The notes beneath the pieces were generated by a model. The model searched no databases and was not told where the DNA came from. It saw only the letters and a list, made by a program, of their open reading frames with translations. From positions 39,153,508-39,217,507 of the forward strand of contig CM060339.1 of assembly GCA_030674155.1 (NCBI GenBank): a stretch of DNA of 64,000 bases, written 5' to 3'. This document shows, piece by piece, positions 58,036 through 64,000 of this stretch. Origin of the DNA: Stramonita haemastoma (Eukaryota; Mollusca; Gastropoda; Neogastropoda; Muricidae). The position numbers and the translations under genes were made by a program. Position 1 is the first letter of the stretch. Every line of letters begins with the position of its first letter.

Positions 58036-60078
58036 TCATTTCTTTTTCTTTGAAACCCTTGGCTTTGGAGCTTGTTTCTTGTTTTTGTTTTTGCAGTGGT
58101 TAGCACTCATCCAGGTAGTTGGCAGTCTTGCCTGTGTTCTGCGTGTCTGTCTGTCTGTGAAGGTTTGTTGTGAGTTGTTGTCACTTAAGTTGCATGCACT
58201 ATTGCTCTGCCGGTCTCCAATGTTCAGTACAGGTGGGCTGCCTTGTTGTGGCCGATCTGGGGAATCCCCAGACTGCTGCCCTGCACCAAGCGGTGCACCC
58301 GCACTCAGTTCCATCGCATGCACTTCTCCACCCTTGTTACTGTCTCTGGAGCTAGTCGGGGAAGGATGGGGGCCAAACAACAATTCCTGGGTGGATGGGG
58401 GAAGGGAGGGGACTGCTGTCGGTGTCAATCCCTGGTTGGAGGGGGGAAGGGAGGGAACTGCCATCGGTGGTGTCGTTTCTCTGTCTCTGCCTCTCTGCAG
58501 AGCATGCTCGTCCTCAGGCACCACACCCCTCTCCCGACGCTCCCCAGCCCCTGGTGCTGAAGAGAGAGCAGGCTCGGAGCCGGCAGGGCCCCAGACAGCG
58601 GGACAGGGCCGGGTTCTGCGCTGCTCACACACTGCCTCCTGGCGCTGAGGGCCGACCTGCTCCACTGCCTCCTGCGCTGGACTCGGCCCCTGGACACTGG
58701 TGACCTCTGCAGCCTTCCTCCGGGTGGGGGAAGGAGATGGGCCTGGCTCCTCCGCAGCTCCCTCAGAGACCGATGCAGCACCAGTCAACACCTCACTGTA
58801 GAGACGCGTGCCAGGAGCGATGGGTACCTCCTCCATGTAAGGCCCAGGAGTTTCAAAGGAGGTGGACCCTGAAGTCTGGCGGGATTGAGACATCCAAAAC
58901 GTCTCATGGGTGTTATTTGACTGTCTCCAACTTCTTTCCCAGTGGGAGGCTGGGTGTTGTTCCCTCTGCCCTGGTCTGTCTCTGGATGGAACGGACTCTT
59001 CTGGGCTGCTGTATGCCGTACGCCAGTGTCTGGAGTCCAGTTCCTCTCTGGTCCTGTGGCGATACGTCTGCTGATCCCTCTGGTGGTTTCCGCTGTACGT
59101 GGGGGGTCGTTGGTGGGGATCTTCCACTTGCAGGCGGCCTGCTCTGAAGTAGGCAAGCTTGCCCTGCTGACGATGGTGCTCCACTTCCTCCCGTTGGCGA
59201 ACTGTTAGATCTGCAGTGATCCTGATGTTTTCACGCCGGAGGAGATCTCTCAACACTTTGTCGGTAAGGATTTTCATCTTGTCCCCCCATCTGTGCATAC
59301 GGACAATCAGTGGCCGCGGAGGATCTCGGTGTGTTCGTCTGGCTCCCACACGATAACACCTTTCGATGTCGTCTTCATGCCATGTCCGTGACGATGAAAA
59401 CTCGTTGAGCAGATCAACGACAATCTGAAGACTGGTCTGAGTGGTTTCATGCTCCTCTTCTCTGACACCAATCAGCTTCAGCGTGCACTGTCGGGAATCC
59501 TTCTGTAATTGCTCTAATTCCTGCTCTATTCTGTCCATCCGTTCTTGTTGGTAACTTTGGCTTTGCTTGATTTGGTGGATGTCTTCTCTGTCTTCCTGCA
59601 TTCCTTCCTGAAGGGCGTAGAAGTCTGCAGCTAAGCGACTGAAGGAATTTTCCAGTTTTTCCAGTTTCTCATCTACTTTGTGACAAACATCATCAGCGTG
59701 GGTTTGAAGAAAGTTCATGAAGTCTGAAAATTTGTTGTCCAAAGACATTTGTACCTGTTGCATAAAGTAAGAGAAATAGTTGTACTCATTAAAGTCATTG
59801 TAGTCATTGTAGTCATTGTAGGTATTGTAGGCTGTTCCATAATTCCTGGGTCCTGGGTTCAGTTCAATGTCCCCACTCAACAAGAGCAGGACGAAAAACA
59901 GGCAGTAGAGAGCAGTAGCTGTCATAGAAATACAGCAGCCTGTCACTTCTGTTGACATTGAACATGGCTGGGCCAGTGGCCTGTTTCTGTTTTGTTTTCT
60001 TCTTTTTCCTGATTTCTGCACTGCTATGCCGTAGAATTGTCCAGTTTTTTGTCTGTGTGTTAGTGCTGTTGTTGGCAT
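58036..60078 (-). CDS. LINE ORF1 with 2A-like motif, coiled coil and RRM-like domain
   Basis: The open frame extends to 60096, but that codon is TTG; the first ATG is at 60078, giving 680 residues. The N-terminus is basic (KSGKRRKQNRNR), followed by a hydrophobic run (ATALYCLFFVLLLL). It leads directly into GDIELNPGP at about residues 69-77, a perfect match to the 2A consensus D-x-E-x-N-P-G-P, where ribosomes skip the Gly-Pro bond. A Tyr-Asn-Asp repeat, a long coiled coil (about 115-195), an L1-ORF1-like RRM/CTD region (CTLKLIGVREEEHETTQ, then DDIERCYRVGARR and RPLIVRM) and a Pro/Gln-rich tail follow. The product probably binds element RNA. Skipping at 2A would release the first 76 residues as a separate peptide. 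Confidence 0.85.
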   Translation of the reverse strand: MPTTALTHRQKTGQFYGIAVQKSGKRRKQNRNRPLAQPCSMSTEVTGCCISMTATALYCLFFVLLLLSGDIELNPGPRNYGTAYNTYNDYNDYNDFNEYNYFSYFMQQVQMSLDNKFSDFMNFLQTHADDVCHKVDEKLEKLENSFSRLAADFYALQEGMQEDREDIHQIKQSQSYQQERMDRIEQELEQLQKDSRQCTLKLIGVREEEHETTQTSLQIVVDLLNEFSSSRTWHEDDIERCYRVGARRTHRDPPRPLIVRMHRWGDKMKILTDKVLRDLLRRENIRITADLTVRQREEVEHHRQQGKLAYFRAGRLQVEDPHQRPPTYSGNHQRDQQTYRHRTREELDSRHWRTAYSSPEESVPSRDRPGQREQHPASHWERSWRQSNNTHETFWMSQSRQTSGSTSFETPGPYMEEVPIAPGTRLYSEVLTGAASVSEGAAEEPGPSPSPTRRKAAEVTSVQGPSPAQEAVEQVGPQRQEAVCEQRRTRPCPAVWGPAGSEPALSSAPGAGERRERGVVPEDEHALQRGRDRETTPPMAVPSLPPSNQGLTPTAVPSLPPSTQELLFGPHPSPTSSRDSNKGGEVHAMELSAGAPLGAGQQSGDSPDRPQQGSPPVLNIGDRQSNSACNLSDNNSQQTFTDRQTRRTQARLPTTWMSANHCKNKNKKQAPKPRVSKKKK
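59848..59871 (-). other. 2A-like ribosome-skipping motif
   Basis: Encodes D-I-E-L-N-P-G-P in ORF1 frame, preceded by Ser-Gly and a leucine-rich stretch. All invariant 2A residues are present. Confidence 0.85.
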
Positions 60079-60202
60079 CTTGATGGTACCATGCAACAGT
60101 CACTAGTAATTAACTGTCTTGCTTAATTAGCAAAAACGTCATTAATTGCAGAGAGCATGAATAAAACACGTCCTACTGCAGCTGTGAACTCGAGTTCACC
60201 CC

Positions 60203-60270
<68 letters not shown>

Positions 60271-60288
60271 GAGATAGATAGATAGATA
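60203..60288. repeat. (GA)n and (GATA)n microsatellite, LINE 5' flank
   Basis: GA run of about 72 bases with one GG interruption, then three GATA units. Same strand and same unit as the tract on the other side of the LINE. Confidence 0.95.
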
Positions 60289-60509
60289 TAATCAATTAAA
60301 CAAAGCTTTTGTCTCCTCAATACATAATAAAATAAAAGGTGTTATGGGCACATTATGTGACACATTCGTGAAGTATCATTGCACATAGATATTGAGAAAT
60401 ACTTCAGCTGGCATTGTTTCCTTACGCAGCACTATCATACATGAACTCATGTCATATCTATTAATGTTTTGTTCTTTTATCGTGTAATTATGCTATACTT
60501 TTACCTGTG

Positions 60510-60600
60510 AGTGGTGACAAACTGAGTGACCAGACACACAAACATAGGGTGAGACTACAAACCGACGCCCGCATGTGAACGCACGCAGAAGATCTTGGAT
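60510..60600 (+). mobile_element. SINE central fragment
   Basis: GGGTGAGACTACAAACCGAC, GAACGCACGCAGAAGATCTT block matching the centre of the other copies, cut off by the following GT repeat. Confidence 0.55.
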
Positions 60601-60603
60601 GGA

Positions 60604-60606
<3 letters not shown>

Positions 60607-60680
<74 letters not shown>
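60607..60680. repeat. (GT)n microsatellite
   Basis: GT run of about 72 bases. Confidence 0.97.
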
Positions 60681-60681
<1 letters not shown>

Positions 60682-60789
60682 CATGTAATTTGTTAATTTT
60701 ATATGTAAACGGTTGCATTCCCGTGACTAGTTTGAATGAAAGCGCTTTGATTTGTGTACTCTAAAAGATTCAGCGCTATATAAATCCCA

Positions 60790-60836
60790 TATAATAATTA
60801 TTCTTATTATCATTATCATCATTATTATTATAGTTG

Positions 60837-60902
<66 letters not shown>
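60790..60902. repeat. (TTA)n microsatellite
   Basis: Mixed ATT/ATC units at the left grading to a clean TTA run. Confidence 0.95.
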
Positions 60903-60904
<2 letters not shown>

Positions 60905-60907
60905 AAT

Positions 60908-61085
60908 CATGTTCCACATTTCTTAAGAGTAGGTCATCTTGTGCCGGTGGGAACAGATGTCAAGATTTACAAAACTGTATATACACGGGGACTGGATGTA
61001 AAAAAGCACATGACTGCTTATACCATTATCCTCGATGTAAAAGAATAAGTAAATAAACAAATGAATAAATGAATAAATAAATTAA
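60908..61085 (+). mobile_element. SINE 3' part
   Basis: GTGCCGGTGGGAACAGATG, GATTTACAAAACTG, ACACGGGGACTGGATGTAAA, AAGCACATGACTGCTTATAC and an AATAAATAAATGAATAAA tail. It lacks the head. Confidence 0.75.
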
Positions 61086-61089
61086 TCAA

Positions 61090-61560
61090 TCAATAACCTC
61101 CACACCTCACCTCATTCTCCTGACCAAATGGTCGTAGAGGAGACATGAGGATGTTGATGACGTTGTTTTCCTCCATCCAGGCCGGTCCTCTGCCCTGGGG
61201 ATAAGCGTTGCGCTGTCCATCCCGGTCCACTCCTTGATGTTGTCCATCCAATTCTTGGGTTGCCTTCCTCTTCGTCTTTCCCCTTCCAAGGTTCCTTGAA
61301 GAACTGTCTTGGGCAGCGTGTTGTGTCGGGTGACGTGCCCAAACCAAAACAGCTTCCTCCTCTTTGATATTGACAGGAGGGGTTCCTGGGGGCCTGCCAG
61401 CCGTGTAACTTGGCCCCGCACAAAGTCGTTGGTCTTGTGATCCCTCCACGAGATCCCAAGGAGGCGTCTGAAGCATGAAAATCTTGAAATCATGACAATT
61501 TTGATGAAAATCTTCAAGTCCCTAGTTATGTCCATACACTATGGCTGTGAAAGTTGGACT
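61090..61560 (-). mobile_element. RTE-like LINE, 3'-terminal fragment
   Basis: Minus-strand frame of 142 residues plus overlapping frames: RLLGISWRDHKTNDFVR, KRRKLFWFGHVTRHNTLPKT and VLQGTLEGERRRGRQPKNWM, DNIKEWTG. This is the C-terminal region of RTE-type ORF2, better preserved than that at 46.85-47.26 kb. Upstream RT is absent, so it is a 5'-truncated copy. Confidence 0.75.
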
Positions 61561-61677
61561 CTGACAGCTGAAACCACCAAGAGAAATAAAAAATATGAAT
61601 AAATAATTTTTTTTTTTTAATGCACACACAAAGACATATCTAGCCTGTGACAATACTTCAACTGAAGAGCCTGCCAA

Positions 61678-61678
<1 letters not shown>

Positions 61679-61775
<97 letters not shown>
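61679..61775. repeat. (CA)n microsatellite
   Basis: Clean CA run of about 95 bases. Confidence 0.97.
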
Positions 61776-61776
<1 letters not shown>

Positions 61777-62044
61777 TGTGTTATGAGTAAAAGTAAGTAG
61801 TTCAAGGTGGGAAACCATCCAAGAGTTTAAAGTCTGAGAGCAGTTTGGCTCTGTAGAGCTCAACAACAAAAGGGTTACTTAATTGACGGCAGAAAGTGTT
61901 AATAATAATGAAAAACAGGGACCACAACTTGTTGGTGACATGATGGAAATATTCATCCTTCTTATGGCTGACGACGTTGTGTTGATGTTGGTCTTCAATT
62001 TCATGTCTGTTCACATAACAGTGATATTAGACCAAAAAAAAAAG

Positions 62045-62335
62045 GTGGCAAGGAAGGAAGGTGGCAGGATGGTTAAGACGTTCGCCTGCCAATATGTAAA
62101 CCGTGAGTTTCTGGGTTCGTACCCAGCCTCGCCCTTTCTTCCCAGTTTGATGAAAAAATCGAACTGAAATTCAACGTCATTAGGAAGAGACTACAAACCG
62201 AGGCCCCGTGTGCGAACACATGCAGAACATCTTGCGCACACGTTAAAACCCCGTTCCGCCTTTCGGAAGAGCAGGCCATCGTGTGCCGGTAGGAGCGATG
62301 ACAAAAAAAAAAAAAAAAAAAAAAAAACCCAGCAT
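62045..62335 (+). mobile_element. tRNA-headed SINE ending in poly(A)
   Basis: Head with GGTGGCAGGATGGTTAAGAC (box A-like) and GGGTTCGTACCC (box B-like), then CTTCCCAGTTTGATGAAAAA, the GCGAACACATGCAGAACATC block, GTTAAAACCCCGTTCCGCCT, and GTGTGCCGGTAGGAGC. A run of about 27 A follows, where other copies continue into the tail domain. Confidence 0.8.
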
Positions 62336-62870
62336 GCACACAGGTGTCGTGTTTAGACACCATCCCTGAGGAAAAATTGGGGAGTTGGAGTCCGAAGGCG
62401 GCTCGGGGCTGTATATGGCAACGTTCTGGTGGCTCCTGCAACGGTACTGGAACGATTCGTATAGGTCATTGCCTTTCCAATGGATCATTCCAGTGGCGTG
62501 GAGAGGGGGGGGGGGGGTGTCTGCTACATGGGTAACAGCTTGCCCTCCATACTTACTTACCCAGGATTTGTGCTCTGAAGACTAGAGCGCAACTCCATAG
62601 TCTTCCGAGACTGATGGGTGCCTTCTTCCAGACAAAAAAGAAAGGGGGGGGGGGGGGAAGCTATGGGCATGGACCGCTTTAAGAGTGTGCACATGTATGT
62701 GCAGAAGCGTGTATGGAAGCGTATATTGTATTGATGTCTGAAACCATCAGTGGTTTATACAGTCAATTGAATATCTATGTCATGCTGCTACAAGTGTACA
62801 GTTAAAAGTAAATAATTCTGTCAGAAAACATTATCCTTTTATTTAGAAAACGGTGATGTTTGGGTAGAAA
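62336..62870. other. No recognisable gene
   Basis: Contains two G runs (about 62504 and 62646) and otherwise unremarkable sequence. Confidence 0.4.
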
Positions 62871-64000
62871 AGAAAAAATGGACTCAATAATGGACAAGTT
62901 TTGCCAATGGCAGATGTATATAAACATTTAGACTCAAGATTTAATTCGCCTTTGATTCCTTTTGGGGCATTGGAGGAGTTCAGTAAACAGAATCAACTGT
63001 CACATAATTATAAAGTTTGCATTAATAAAGTACGCTGATGTGGCTGTCCAATTTCTTCATCCTAGAGAACTTTGAAGTTTGGATAGTCTATAGCACCATT
63101 GAGATTGGAAGAGCTCAAAACGTTTAGCAGCACATGCAGAGCATTACTCGGGACTTATTTTGCTTTATCTTCCACACGACATTGATACAAGTCATTCAGT
63201 CTCTTTGTTGCACAAGCCACAATGTGTTACCATTCTGTTCAGTTGTTGTTTGTTTGTCCATCGTTTTCGATGATGACCTTCAAAACAGCAGAGGAGGCAG
63301 CTGCTGTTTCGGAAACTGTGCAGAAATGTGATCACAGTGGAGACTCCCTGCCCACAGTGCATCCCCACTCTCTCGGCCAAGAGGGCATAAGGACAGTCGG
63401 CGTTGGAGATGTTCTCCAAAGGCCAACTAGCCTCCAGGGCTGCAGCACGTAATAACTGTGCAAGTCAAGCCTCCTAGTCAGAGAGTCATAGTCGATCACT
63501 AAAGACTAAGCTGTAAAGTGGAATTCCATGAGTGGGAAAGCCACTGATCATACAGCCTCTCACTTTGTTGTTGCCCCCAGCATCAATGGTCTAATCAAGA
63601 ACAGTGATAAAGCTCAGGCGCTGAAGGCGATATGTTTTAGTTTTTGACATTTGCGCTTTAATACCAGCAGATAAAAGAACAATGAAATTACCGACTCAAT
63701 AAAACATTTGTTGAAATTGTGCTAAACTTTAAAATTATTTTTAGAAACCCTTTGAAGAAAAAAAGGCACAAGAATGGCTGTTATGATTTCATCATCGTTC
63801 CTCTTAGCAGAAGTAGATTAACTGTCATCAATGAAAGTACATAGGTACTTATATTCATAAATTTGTTTGACTTCCATAGTATCACTATACAGATCTTGTA
63901 CAGTTTGAGTTTTGTTCTGCAGGAATCAATTAGCTTTTCTTTTTTTTAATCCTTCTATTTTTTATTTTAAAAAGTTCTTAGTCCTTTTAACATGGAAGTC
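62870..64000 (-). mobile_element. Rex1-like LINE ORF2 C-terminal relic, continues past the window
   Basis: Minus strand from the right edge: DFHVKRTKNF, then EVKQIYEYKYLCTFIDD (the KYLGT-type block after RT), then FIESVISLFFYLLVLKRK. Further left, KRLNDLYQCRVEDKAK is the usual end of Rex1/CR1-type ORF2. About 400 bases between these parts (63230-63640) do not fit and may be a separate insertion. All is frame-broken. Confidence 0.5.

Noticed and set aside
58079..58648. Plus-strand open frame of 189 codons
   Set aside because: Antisense shadow of the GC-rich Pro/Gln tail of LINE ORF1.
60079..60096. ORF1 start at 60096
   Set aside because: That codon is TTG; the first ATG in frame is at 60078.

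Overview
This is animal nuclear DNA, most likely from a gastropod mollusc. The evidence is two large genes for GRL101-like receptors (LDL receptor class A repeats, C-type-lectin-like domain, leucine-rich repeats and a rhodopsin-type seven-helix domain, a family first described in the pond snail Lymnaea and expanded in gastropods), splice-like signals, very dense long microsatellites, and a retrotransposon mix typical of molluscs. There are no bacterial-style operons, and most of the window is repeats in various stages of decay. Layout: 1-4.9 kb has a 14-bp minisatellite and a cluster of microsatellites. 4.9-6 kb has a SINE and a Rex1-like reverse transcriptase relic. 8-11.8 kb holds the first GRL101-like receptor on the minus strand, with one frameshift. 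13.4-16.3 kb has two LINE relics. 16.5-24.4 kb is a DIRS/Ngaro-type tyrosine-recombinase retrotransposon on the minus strand, split by a 5'-truncated I-like LINE and by a short dispersed repeat. 27.2-32.4 kb holds the second GRL101-like receptor, whose seven-helix half is open while the extracellular half carries frameshifts and stops; a candidate first exon and promoter lie upstream. 33.1-34.4, 38.0-43.5 and 44.5-46.7 kb carry copies of the same I-like LINE family, which has an SGNH-esterase-like ORF1. 35.2-37.75 kb is a pogo-type DNA transposon with terminal inverted repeats, a TA duplication proved by neighbouring empty copies of its target repeat, and an OTU cysteine-protease domain inside the transposase coding region. 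46.85-49.96 kb is an RTE-like LINE. 50-54.3 kb has long microsatellites and two tRNA-headed SINE copies. 54.4-60.2 kb is an apparently complete LINE with two open ORFs, a 2A-like translational-skipping motif in ORF1, an 8-bp terminal repeat, and (GA)n on both sides. 60.2-64 kb has further SINEs, an RTE 3' fragment and another Rex1-like relic. The host genes are the two receptors and perhaps one short unidentified exon near 26 kb. Everything else recognised is mobile or simple-sequence DNA. The most unusual items are the OTU-carrying pogo-like element, the 2A-containing LINE sitting inside a dinucleotide repeat, and the loss of both conserved receptor switch motifs in the first GRL101-like gene. 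Identifications come from reading translated motifs by eye; no database search was run.
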